Origin: Gymnogyps californianus
Taxonomy: Eukaryota > Chordata > Aves > Accipitriformes > Cathartidae
Length of the DNA stretch: 64,000 nt
Direction of reading: 5' to 3'
NCBI RefSeq assembly: GCF_018139145.2
Contig: NC_059500.1
Coordinates: 24,533,437-24,597,436, forward strand
Below the pieces are notes generated by a model. It was not told the DNA's origin, ran no database searches, and saw only the letters and a list, made by a program, of their open reading frames with translations. Below, one piece after another: positions 27,001-38,956 of the stretch (position 1 is the stretch's first letter; every line of letters starts with the position of its first letter). The position numbers were made by a program, and so were the translations under genes.

Positions 27001-28107
27001 ATAAAATATTAGTTATGATGCAGATTGAACATTTACTCATCTCCTATCTTTCCCTCAGATAGTGAATTACAATGTGCTGAACAATTAGTTTTCATGCACA
27101 GCTCATTAATTTGGAAGAAACTTGAAATAATTGTCCTGGCTCTATCATTACAGATAAACTATTTTTCATTGGGTTTTGGGCTTGATTAACACCATGAGTT
27201 TCCAGTGAGTACTCCACCTTTTAAGAAACTAGTAGGACATTTCAGAATGGAAGTTTCATCTTGGAATGAATCCTCAGAAATGGGCAGCCTGTATGCGTGT
27301 GAGAAGGAACAGGAGTGATGGGACATCCTTCTCTGAAACTGTACTGCATCTGAGGGATGGGGGAAGAAGGAAAGACCTGTGACGTCATTTAAATCATGAA
27401 AAGTGGCTACACTTTCCATCCGTCAAATACTACCTGACTCCCATGTCTGGTATGTACAGTTGGGAACTGGAGAGAACCTACACACTGTGCTACAGGAGGA
27501 GGATGGTAAGCAGCAGTGGAAAGGGAGGGTCCTTTTTTATTTGTGAGGATTCTTGCTTTTTTGTGTTCATCTGTGTCTTATTCTGTGTCCAAAAATACAG
27601 CTTTTTAGCGTATATTCATTTAAATGTAGATACATAAATACATATATTAATGTATTCACTTTATAATAACAAGGTTATAACCTTGCTGCGGTAGCAACTG
27701 TTCCTAGCTGTGTTTGTGTACCACTAATTCACTCAGGCATCACATGTACGTGGTCTGCTCAAGTCTTCAAGTCAAATGTAACAACAGTATTATGTCAGAG
27801 TTTGGTGGAATAATTCATTTAGCTTATTCATGCATTTGTAAAGCTATTAGAATAATTCAGAGTCCAGCGTACTTCCCAGAGGAATACTGTGGTCTTAGAT
27901 TGGTATTTACTTTGAGATCTTTGCCTGAAAGGAGTTACAATAAACCTTAGCTGGGTTTTAAGCATATCAGTCTTGGTTTGTTTTTCTCTGCTGTTTAAGG
28001 TAATTTAAGAAAAAGGGCCATGATCCATTTAAGGAATGTATTTCTTTCAAAAGATTTTTGGATTAAAACACTTCTCAAGTTTGACTGACACTAGTTAGTG
28101 GCCCCTA

Positions 28108-28200
28108 TTACATTAAGAACGTAAGAACAGCTGCACCAGGTCAGACAAAAGGTTTGTCATGTCCAGTGTCCTGTCATGAGAGTGTTGTCAGGGACACTTA
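28108..28200. mobile_element. Ancient CR1/L3-like repeat relic
   Basis: The phrase AAGAACGTAAGAACAGCTGC followed by CCAGGTCAGACAAAAGGTTTGTCATGTCCAGTGTCCTGTC matches a repeat widespread in reptile and bird genomes ('aagaacataagaa..gccatactgggtcagaccaaaggtcc'). Assignment to the CR1/L3 group is from memory of the motif. The 3' limit is unclear. Confidence 0.6.
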
Positions 28201-28493
28201 GGAAAAAACGTGTCAGGAAAGGATAAGCATAAAAAAATCTTGGATGGCAAATGCACTCTGACTTCACTGCTAGAAGTACTTAGTCTAATGTATAGATCTC
28301 AACTGTATTTTTATTATGCTATCTGCTTCTTCAGAATGGTGTGGTATGTGTATAACAGCCTGTGCCATCCCTGCTGTTTTCATTCCTGATGACCTCACTA
28401 GTGCATTAGCTAAAGTGCACGTATCTTAACATAATTGTTTTCCTCTCTCTGTGGAAATAACTGCAAAATCACTAAGGGTCAGGTCACGTCAAC

Positions 28494-29034
28494 TGTAACT
28501 GATCAACAAACCCCACAATGGAAGAAGGCTCAGAGGAGATGGGCAAAGACATGTGCTCGTGAAGCTCAGGGAAGAACACAAGGAGTGACCACAGCTGTTG
28601 TAAAGAAAGCTGAACTTACCCAACACAAAGGGGACACAAGGGTGGCCTTTGGTTTAGATCAATGGCTCTGTCAGTTGAGTGGATCAACTAGTTGTGTAAA
28701 TGGCCTTCCTTGAGTTAATCAAAAAGGTGTGAACGTCTTCCTAAGCCAGCCAGACCAGCACGGGGGAAGCGTTCAAGTGGCTCAGCCCAACATAGAGTAT
28801 AAAAACTGAGCCACCAACAAAATGAACTTTGAAGAGAGCAGCAGGCTTCAACCCATGTGTTCCTTCCCAGCAACTGGGGATGCCCAGCACCGTGATGGTA
28901 AGCATATAGAGACTGGTAACAGGAATCACATTTTTATTGTTATTTGACTGTATATTGCAATTGCTTTATTATCCTCGTATTGTGATTTCAGTATATTGCC
29001 GTATCACTCCGCTGAATCAAAATCCCATGTAACA
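28494..29034 (+). mobile_element. Probable older solo LTR (about 541 bp)
   Basis: It starts TGTAACTG and ends CATGTAACA. The flanks are TCAAC (28489-28493) and TCAAA (29035-29039), a 5-bp duplication with one difference. A strong TATA box (TATAAAAAC) is at 28798-28806. The last 110 bases are T/A-rich with repeated TATTG motifs, like the R/U5 of bird ERVL-type LTRs. No canonical AATAAA is seen, and no internal retroviral region adjoins. The imperfect duplication fits age, or a wrong boundary. The family is not identified. Confidence 0.5.
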
Positions 29035-30869
29035 TCAAATATCATTGGTATTAAAACATGAAAACTGTCCTCGTGTGGAATATCTAACAGAACCTGGTCA
29101 GAGAGTATTGGACTCTAACATCAACCTAGTCCAATAAGAGGCAAAACTAATTTTGATCATTTTGATTTGAAACATCTTCTAATTAAATTCAAACAAACAC
29201 ATGCATTACAAGATTGTAAATCCCATGAAGGAAGAGCAATTGTTTATGGATACAGCCAGCAAGGATGGCAGAAGATTAAAGTACAAGGAAAGGTAGTTTG
29301 AATGTCAGAATAAAAATCTTCATGGTTAGGTCTGCAACATTATGGAATAGCTTCCGAATAGAAGGTGAAGATTCAACACTTGGCATTTGAAACTCCACTG
29401 GCAAAATCACTAGGGACTACACCAGAGGAAGTTTGTCCATTTCTGTTTTCTATAGCATGTAATTTCTTTTATATCATCTACTGTATATGCTTACAATACT
29501 GTTTCTTTCTAACTTAATAAGAGTCTTTGGTTTTCTTGTCACTGATGTCTTTACCATTATCTTAAAAACAGGACAAAGAAAGTCAAGAATATGATTTATG
29601 TTATTAAATGGGAAATATAGATTTTTTCAGGGGGAAAATCAGGCTACAGTGATCTAACCAATGCAGAATAAAAAGAACTGAATAAAATGCAGTTTACTCA
29701 TTGTTCAGATGAGTATGAAGATGGAGGTCCCAGAGGAACAAAGCAAGGAGACAGTATTCTTAAGGATTGTTCTAGTCAGTTTGAAAGAAAGCAAAATGCA
29801 AGAAAGGAGCAGAGGAAAGAAATGTGGGGAAGCAAAAAAAAAGTTCTGTGAAAGAAATTCTTGCAGGATGCAGTTATTGCCTGGGGATCACAAGCGCTAA
29901 AGCATGTAAAACTACAAAAATATGGTGCATAGAAAGGCTACCAACTCATACCTTTAGTCTCCCCAAAATTTTAAATGTATCCCTGCAATAGGGGAACACA
30001 TAGATTTTTACATGCTACTCCTGTGAATGAAGAGTCTGATATTCCTATGTATGATGCTTGAGTGGATTAAAATGTAGCAAAACATTCATTTATGCTACTC
30101 TTCTTATTTAATGCACAAGCAACGGAATAGAGAAAACATTGGTCATTTTGGCAGACCAATAGGCTAAAAGGCTTCTTTAAAAGCCACTGCTTTTCTCTTT
30201 AGGGTGAAATCAAGTGCTTACAAGCCTCTTTATTTATTTGATTCAACTTTACTCATAGAGATAATGCAATAGCCAGAGGTGTAGGTAGAGAAATACTTAC
30301 CTGTGAGAAGCGAGAGTATCTGTTACCTTTATGTGGCTTGCTGAGTCCATTTGCATCCAGTTCTAGTATCTACACCAAAAAATGCTGTAAATTATGAAGT
30401 TGTTCTGTGAAGAACTACAGAAATGAATGGAAAACTGAAAAGTAGGTTATTGTTGAGCTCCTAGAGTCACTCAGTTGGTCCAGTTTATCAAAGAGATTTT
30501 TCAGTCAGAGAGAAATATAAGCATCAACTAGAAGAGAAGATACAGGATGATAACAGAGCACTTACTTATATATAGCAGACAAAGGCTAGATGAAATCAAA
30601 AGGATAAAAGCTGTAGCTTGGCAAATTTGATCCAGTTGTGTAACAACTAGTTTTATAGTATCACCAGATTACAGCTGTCCAGGGATATCATATTGTCAAT
30701 CTCTCAAACTTTTTAAATCCAAGACTAGACATGATTGGAGGAGAGCAATCACATAGCCAAATGCAGTGAATTTATAGGGACTCTAATATTTACGATCAGA
30801 TGAAATATTACAATAGTCCTTTCTGGCATTTAAAATTCTGAGCCTAAAAGTATTTTTTTTTTAAATTTA

Positions 30870-31067
30870 GTGCCTTTCATCCAAGGGATTTTAAGTCCTT
30901 AACAAACACTAATTAATTAATCCCCTCAACACTTGTGAAAAGTAGGTAATTATCACTAAATCTGCTTTGCAGATATGTAAGCTGTGGATCAGAGAGGTTA
31001 AATGATTTGTCAAAGGTTGTGCAACAAGCAAATATCAGATCTGGACTGCTGGAAAATCTAGGTTGTG
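30870..31067 (-). mobile_element. MIR-type SINE relic
   Basis: On the plus strand this is the reverse complement of a MIR. It starts with the 3' tail (TGCCTTTCATCCAAGGGATTT), then AATTAATTAATCCCCTCAACA and GTAGGTAATTAT, then the core TCAGAGAGGTTAAATGATTTGTCAAAGG and ATCAGATCTGGACTGC. Several blocks in the right order make chance similarity unlikely. MIRs are ancient amniote SINEs, present in birds only as decayed copies. Confidence 0.82.
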
Positions 31068-34000
31068 AGTAGTCTTACAACTATAATAACTGTATGATAT
31101 TCTGGATAGAACAACGTTGATCTTTTGATTTCTTAGCAGTCAGGTGGCGTTAACTAAGTATTTGCAATGGTAAAGAAACAGATCTAAACAGAGGAGGTGA
31201 GGGACTGGAGTGCTGATTTGTGAAGCTGAGAGGTTAGTGAAAAGATACCAAGAAGAGAATACAGTTTATTTAACAAAACCAAAACCAGCTGATGATATTA
31301 ATAAAGTTTGGGGTGCAGTGCTTTTTCTTTGTCTAAAAAAGATGGTGGAACACATTTGTAAAGACTTTAAAAGGCACTATTTATTGAAGCTACACACCAC
31401 AGACAGCATACTCTGACTTTCCACTCCCTATCTGATTAAATACAGCTTGGTGCTGCCTGGTATCAGCATGCAGGGTGCTCATAAATCCTGGCCTGGATTA
31501 TGCTACATTAAACTGGGCAAAATTCTGATTTCACTGAAGTCAGTAGTAAAACTCTTCCAGACTTCAGTCTTTTAATTTGTGTCACTCCAAACTCTCAGTC
31601 CAAATTAGAGTTTTCACTATTACATTTTATTTCTCCCCTTATGCTTGCCTGCAGAGTAATTTCTCCCTCTTGTTTGCAGTGTCCTACTAAACTGGCCCAT
31701 GGAGAACCTGTGAAAATGGAATGAAAGCTCTAAGGCATGCCTTTCACAGTGTCTTCTCTGCAGCATACTTCCTGAGCTGAGGAGCTTGGTCCTAGTGCAG
31801 TTCCTAATAGAAGAGTATTTTGGTTACCGCTGGACAATGAAGCCAGTACAGCAGTATTCCACAGTTCTGGTTTCTTAATGGGATGGCTTCTACAGAAACC
31901 ATGATACCATTAGGCAAGTCTTCCTGTTGACTATTCAAGAACAGCTGAGGAAAACACACAAAGAGGAACTGTAGGTTTCAGAACTACAATATCATAATGT
32001 TGTATTTGTGGGTAACAACCTTCTGACCTAGCAGTGATCCCCAGCCATCCCTAACTTCAGGGACCTACAGAAAAGTCACAGCTACAGACTTGAAGCAGAT
32101 ACTCCTAGAAAAGTAGCAAACTCAAATGCCTTGGACCTCCCAGCAAAAAAAGGAGAAGACAAAACTCTTCTCTACCTTCCTTTGTAAAATATATTTAAAT
32201 TGCTGAGTACCTAAACATGGCACTTTATAATTTTTGTTCCTGTGGGGCCATGCTTCAGGGTGGATTGTCAGTGTCCAGTGGTGATTCTTAGAAACGCAAG
32301 AATACAACAGAGGAAAGGATCTCCCGGGACTCAGACTATGAATTCAATGCCTTGCTACTGTAGGCAACCTTGCTTCACATTACTGCTTGAATAACCATGG
32401 GCTAGTTCATCACTGCTAGATTGTTATGACTTCTATGTCTGTTTGAATCATCTCCTGTTTGCATATAATGTCAAGTAAAAATGCTAATATAAGACTGAAT
32501 GTAATGCATTATTTCATTCCAACTCACATTCAGCCTCATATATTTTGCCCTGTTTACAACCAACTATATTTTCCATACATTCTCCTGCACGCTCCTTGTC
32601 TAAGCAAGATCTATCTTCATACCTGCAGAATGCAACAAATCAGAGAATTTTCTTTTATACTTTAGAGTGAAATTTCAAAGCTTCTGAAATCCATTAAAAT
32701 ATATACCTTTTTTTTTTCTGTTAGCTGCAAATAAAACACAATTATGTTAGGAGATCTGGCACAGTATTCTGAGATTTAAGACCATTGAGTTGCATATTGC
32801 AGATATTCTGTTTGGTGCTGTTAGGTTACTTACTCACTGTGAGTAAAATCCAGATCTCACTGAAGTCCAGGAGGAATTTTGCCTCTATCTTTCTAAGCAG
32901 ACCAAATAAAAAACTCCAACTGTAAAAGGTCTAGGCCCCTACACATGACTGAGAAGTTATTGGCAAGCAAGGCTGAATTCAAACAATTGTTATGCATATG
33001 CAGTACAAACAATAGTATATTATGTATATGGAAACTTTGTGCAAGTCTGAGACCTTTACTGCTGCTGTATCTTTTGATGTTAAACTGCCAATTCTTTTAA
33101 AATGCATGCTACCAAATTACAGCCAGCTCTTATAAATCAGTAACAAAAGCAAAGAGAAGCTAGAGAATATCGGGGTAATACAAGTGCAACTATGGCTGTC
33201 AAATGTAACCTGACTTGCTTTCTAAGTGCTGTTGCTTAAATGAGTATAAGAAAAACAGATAAATACAGTAGATGAGGAAAAGGGGAAAGGACAGTAGAAG
33301 TATCTTGGGGAAAAAATACAACAAAGCATCTTTTTTTTCAGTTCTCTAAAAGGCTGACATGCAGGGTACTGTTCTTTTCCAACCTTTTTTCTTTTTAAAT
33401 GCTTCCAAATAGCTGTAATGTATTCCATCTAAGCTTAGAGAAAATAATGAACTGATGAGTAGATGATACTTTGAAGGGATTAACTGACTGCTGTGGAACA
33501 AACTAGATGAACTGCAAACTAACCCAAAAACTTAGTGAACTTATTATTTATAGGTCCTTTCCAACAGAAAAGCAGTATAGTCAAAATTAAGTAGTCTTTC
33601 TTTGAAAATTGTAGTTATTTTGATAAACAGTGCTGTCAAAGCAACAAACGTGAATGCCACAAACTCTAGATCATTCACTTTCATGTAAGGTTTACAAGGT
33701 TTCTTGTGAGAATACTTCATAGTTAAAGTATGTCTTCCCTTGGGGATCACACAAGCATTTAATTTTTGTTTTGGCATTGGGCCCATTGTGTTTATGAGGT
33801 TCTTTAGAGAAGTGGAATTGATGACCACAAAGGAAAAATTGAAAGTTACTTATTTTAAACCATGATTACAACCTTTCAAGATTTTCAGAAAAAATACGCT
33901 TTCTTCCAGATATATATGTATAAAAAGGGACTTTGTTGCAAAAAAGCTTCAGAGTTCCATATTTAGCCTAGCAATATAAACAGTCATATCAGGCTTTATA

Positions 34001-37000
34001 CTATAGGGTTATTTATCGTGCTGTAATGATATCCTTTGCTGTTTTGCCCAGTTACACTAAATACCATGTACTACACTTTCTTGATCTACAATGCACAGTA
34101 TTTTTGTTGGCAAGTGTAAGTTTGCAGGTAAAACTTCAACTCAGTTGAATATTCTTTGATTTTTCACATAAGCTTTTCATTATTAATGAAAATTTATCAC
34201 ACATTTTATTAATCTTGATTTCTCATTTATCACACATTTAAATTTACACTACAGATACAAGAATCCCTAAAGTCCTAAAGCCTATGCGGTGGAGCATGAT
34301 CTTACAGGTACAAGCCATGCAAGAGAAACCCTGCTGTGGCAGGTCTGCATGATATTGGCAGGACTGTGTTAAGTGTGTTGCTATAGCTTTTCTCATAAGT
34401 GACTTGCAAGCCACTCTTTTTGACAATTTGCATGGATTCTGGGCACAATCAGTTATGTTTTCTAATGATACACTAATTTTCTTTTACTGTAACTCGTGGA
34501 AGATTCAGACGCTGTAAGCATAATCGTGTTGAATTCAGTCCCATAAAACTCTAGGCATCCTTTACTGCACCGAAAATAATGAGAAATGAATATGATCAGC
34601 GTGTGACAGTCTCACTCAGTGCCTTCCAGGAGCAGGAAGTTTAACTGAGCACTACTATACAGCAGTTGCAATGTTAGTGGTGCACTGTGTTTGAATAAAG
34701 AACATCCATTCTACTGCTTATTAGGTCATGTAGACAACCACGGAATTTAACCTCAAGGATCTGTTAAATGGGAAGATGTGGTAATAAGTTACGTGGCAAA
34801 TTCCTTCTTATAAAGTTCTGATATTCTAATACATGTTAAAAGAATGTCAAACTGGTCAAATCCTAGGTAACTTAGTAATAAAACCCCCCACTGTGATTGC
34901 TGACCTCAGACATCGCGTGTCACGTTCTGGTTTGATTTGTCTGGGTTTTTTTTTCCTTTTCTCTTTTTCCTTTTTTTTTCCCTCTGAAGTAAGGTTTAAT
35001 AGTTACACAAATTAATTGTTACTCCTATTTCTTTGCTCAGAGAAGATGTGGCGACATTTGCACAGCAGAAAACATCAATTGTCACTCAAAATGAAAACCT
35101 TTTTATTGTTATAAGTGCTAGCAGATCTGTTGATTTCATCAGCAGCCTTTAGAGTAACATGATTTTCCACTCCACTTCTGCCATATGCCTGTTCACAAAA
35201 GATTTCAGAAGTATAAAACAATTACCATTTGTTTTCTTTTGTTTATGCAGAAACGCTAAATGCTCTAATGCAAAGAATACAGTGGGTTTTACAAGATCTT
35301 AATAATTCCTTCTAATTAAGAAATCTGCTTATGAATTCTTTTTGTGATCATATTTCTATCCTTTTATGATTTATCAGTAATTGCTCAATTCTTGACTTCA
35401 GCATGTCCCCTCCACAATTGTAAGATAGTCTTACATTTCAGAACTGTTCTCTAGTCATCTGTTAGCTGGATTCCACTATCTCCTCTGGTTTCTTCACTTT
35501 GAAATCGAAGTTTGATATAATTAGTTCTGAGAACACCTTTCCAATGTCAAATATATGATGCATGTCTTTGGAGTGCATATGGCAAAGGTCCAAAATGAAG
35601 GACAGTAAAAGCAAATGATTGCCAAAAAGATGTGAAATTAATTTCTTAACTGTACAAGTATTCTGTAACTTCAATTTCAAAAAGTAGTATTTTCATGAAC
35701 AATTTTCATTAAGCAGTGCAAAGTCTGTACAAAAGCTAAGCTGAGAAAGAACAGGTAAAAAAACCCAATCATAATGAAACAAGAGGGATCATGAGTGCCA
35801 AAAGAATACTTTCTCTCATCTACGTTTTTGACATTATGGTCTAAGAAAATAAAATTCTCATATTTTCTTCTCTAACGGTACAATGCTTTGCAAGGCTATG
35901 GCATGGCTGATGATAAGGAGAATAATATTCACTTAGAACTGGCACAAAGCAGATGATGTCATTCAAACTTTTGCAATGTTTTCATAAATTCATTCTCCAC
36001 TACATCCACAGCAGTTTCACTGACAATGAGACAATAATCAAAGTCTTGCCAAGCAGGCTTAAAAAATTTTAACCTTATTCCTTTTCTGCTTCTGGCTTTC
36101 CATGACAATTATCAGACTGGCATTTGTCAAGCTGACGTCTGTTTTGCTGGCATAGATCACACACAGCAGCTAATTCGGCTGTGTTCTTGTTCGGCTGAGT
36201 CTAATCTATTGGAATTCCAGAGTCAGCCAAACTTGGTTTACTGTATGCAATGGAAAAGGCTGCATATGAAATCTACAACAGAAGTGCTATGTTAGTGGAC
36301 CTCTCTGATTCAGGAATAAAGAGGGTTAAGAAAATGTTCTCCTAGTCCCTTCTCTCATGCCCCTGTCTTGAAAGTAGTGGTTTAGTTGCTTTCCAAAATG
36401 TCTTTGACAACTCTCCTCTTTCTATTGTGTATTGGAATTGACACAAACACATGACTGAAAACACCAGGCACCCAGTCATGAATGTGAGATCTGCTATTTA
36501 AAAAACACTCTCAAACTCTGCTCTGCAAACTGTGCAGAAATGTATTTTTTAAATGAAAAGGTGGATTTTCTCTTAGTTACATGATTCTAAGAACTGGCTT
36601 TTTCATGAAAAACACTGTTGTAGTACAAACAGTACAGCTAAAGACACTGCAAGTGTCTTCCACATTGCCTAAAGTAAATGTGTCTTCAGCATTTCATCAC
36701 TGAAACCTCTGAGATTTCTTTCATCCAACTAAGATCTTCCCAGGTGCATAGCTGTACACAGACTTCTCCAGAATTTGCTTGCTAATTAATCATAATAATA
36801 TGTATCAGTCTTGTTTTTGTTTGTTCTTTTAACCAGATAAGATTTTCTCCACAACACAAAGGACCTTGTTCCACTGCTTGTACCAGTGGAACCATTGTTC
36901 TATAAAGTAAACAGCACTGGTGAGAAGCTACACCCCAGTATCCACTGAGGTAACCTTTACGTCGTGCCAACAGCTGTCTTGAAGACCACCATCTGCATGT

Positions 37001-38931
37001 GGATCATGTGCTATCCGTGGCACATAACAACTCACTGTCAGGTCTGTTGCTTCTGTTAAGAAAGCAGCTCCTCTGCAAATGGCTCTCCAGCATGTAATGC
37101 ACACAAAGCTTGCACCAGCAAAGGAGCTCTGAAGTGTCCTACGTGGAAGGACTATCTTGTGCCATTTAGCGAGCTTTGCATACAAACTTCTTAGAGCTGT
37201 CTTTAGACTATAAAACTCTACTTATTACTTGTGCTACATATCAGGGCAAGTGCCTCCAGTGCTAACAAAGCAGAGCTGTAGCATGATCTGTAATAACCTA
37301 CTTTGCAGCTCTTTGTTGTGGTTTTTTTTTTTTTCCTGTTGATTCAGGAAAAAAGGTTTTTTTATTCAGTAATGTGAGTAACGTTAGTTGATGGGTGGTG
37401 CTGTGTGAGGAGGGAACGGTGTCAAAGTCTAAGACTTTGCTATGCACTGGAAGATATGCACAAGCAAGCACAGGGTTTTGCAACAGATAGGAACTGTTTA
37501 TGATTTTACAGCTTATGATTCATATGTGAAACGAGCAGCAAGAATAATGGTTGCAATTTTGCAAACTTAAATTGAAAATGATCCTGAAAGTTGATTAAAT
37601 TCTGAGAAGTGTTAAAGGGTATCTTGGGAATTTTTTTACTCTTGTAAAGTGCGTTATTAATAATAAAAATTAATAATCATGTTTACTACATAAGGCTTGA
37701 AGGCAATCAAGTACAGGATTTCCATCATGTTTCCAGATGATAACAGTAGTCCACCCCTGCCTTGATCTTCTGACTTGTTTTTCTTCACTTATCTGGACAT
37801 AGACAGAAAAAAACCCTGCTAGCTGTCCATCCCATGCAACAAGACTTAAACAAGCAACAAAAAAAAGACAGCATGCCCATAAACAAGATCAATGATTTGT
37901 CTACTAATCAATGTATTACTACAAAAACAAGAACCACCTATACCTGCAAACACATATTTCTTGTCATATATTATTTTGAATTCAGTATTCAGTTTTACTT
38001 GCAGGTGTACCTGTCTTGGTTTTCTGTTTTTTTGTTTGTCTGTTGATTTTTTAATCTCCTTCTGTCTATTTTGAAAAGACTGCTTAAAAACAGGGTTTCT
38101 AAGCAAACACTGATGTTCTAGACCACCAGCTGCAGTGACTCAGTGCAGAGAAAGCATCTTGAAAAGCTAACTTTCATCAAGAGGACTTTGGAAAAATGCA
38201 GTCTCAGCATGGGCATTTGAACAGCAAGCAACACAAAATATGATTTAAAAATATCACAAGGTCAAACAGGATTATTATTTACCATAACTGGTTTCAATCC
38301 TGCTATGTCATCATAGGAGATGCACAGATGCTGAAATGAGAGCCTGCTCATGTAACGTAATCTGTATAATGTGTATAGTCTATCTGCTCAATACAGAGCT
38401 TTTTGCAGGAGTGAACAGCAGTCTTTGAGATAGCTATATTCATATTGTCCACTGTATTTGATTGCTTGTTTTTGTCTTATACTTTAGTTTCACAGTATAG
38501 TACTTAATCTTTCTTACACCTACGAGCTTTAAGTAGTGGTTTCTACAGTGATAATAACAAAACTGGAAGTTTTGTAAGATACTGGCTCTTTAATAAATTA
38601 AGATTGAGCGATAGCTTTCAAAAGTCTTTCTAAAAAATCTTTAAATTAATGTCTTTGATTTGGAGAGTGTGGAAGAACTGAAGTGGATGGCAAAATGCAA
38701 AGCTATACATTCATCCTAGGGCCACGGATTCTCTTGCTTTGGCTTTATTACTGGGATATTTCAGTTATTCTTATTGACACAATATTGACGACAAATCAGT
38801 GCAATGGGCTTTACTTTTTGTAAAGCCAGAAACTACACATAGGATCTTGACTGGGTAGAAACAAATGCTTTTATTTGGCCTTTCAAAATTACAGTATTAA
38901 AAATATTTTAACTTATTAAAAATAATTTAAC

Positions 38932-38956
38932 TGTGTCTATTTAACACATAGACACA
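38932..38956. repeat. Perfect 9-bp inverted repeat
   Basis: TGTGTCTAT and ATAGACACA flank a 7-base spacer (TTAACAC). It lies in an AT-rich stretch with no open frames. Confidence 0.7.

Larger units (their letters stand above)
20281..28488. other. Gene-free upstream DNA, segment 3
   Basis: Holds the direct repeat pair (20422 and 21011) and the relic near 28108. The part from 20280 to 21800 may include further decayed retroelement, but I cannot name it. No exon, RNA gene or conserved frame is recognised. Confidence 0.65.

Noticed and set aside
27772..29039. Longer LTR element from 27777 with TCAAA on both sides
   Set aside because: TCAAA plus TG also occurs at 27772-27778, giving a perfect duplication. 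The 1.26-kb unit would have to contain an unrelated ancient repeat at 28108, and an AT-rich 5-mer match is likely by chance. The 28494 start fits better.
36928..37185. 85-codon minus-strand frame with several Cys residues
   Set aside because: I checked it as a possible zinc-finger or retroposed gene piece. The Cys spacing fits no motif and the flanks show no poly(A) tail or duplication.
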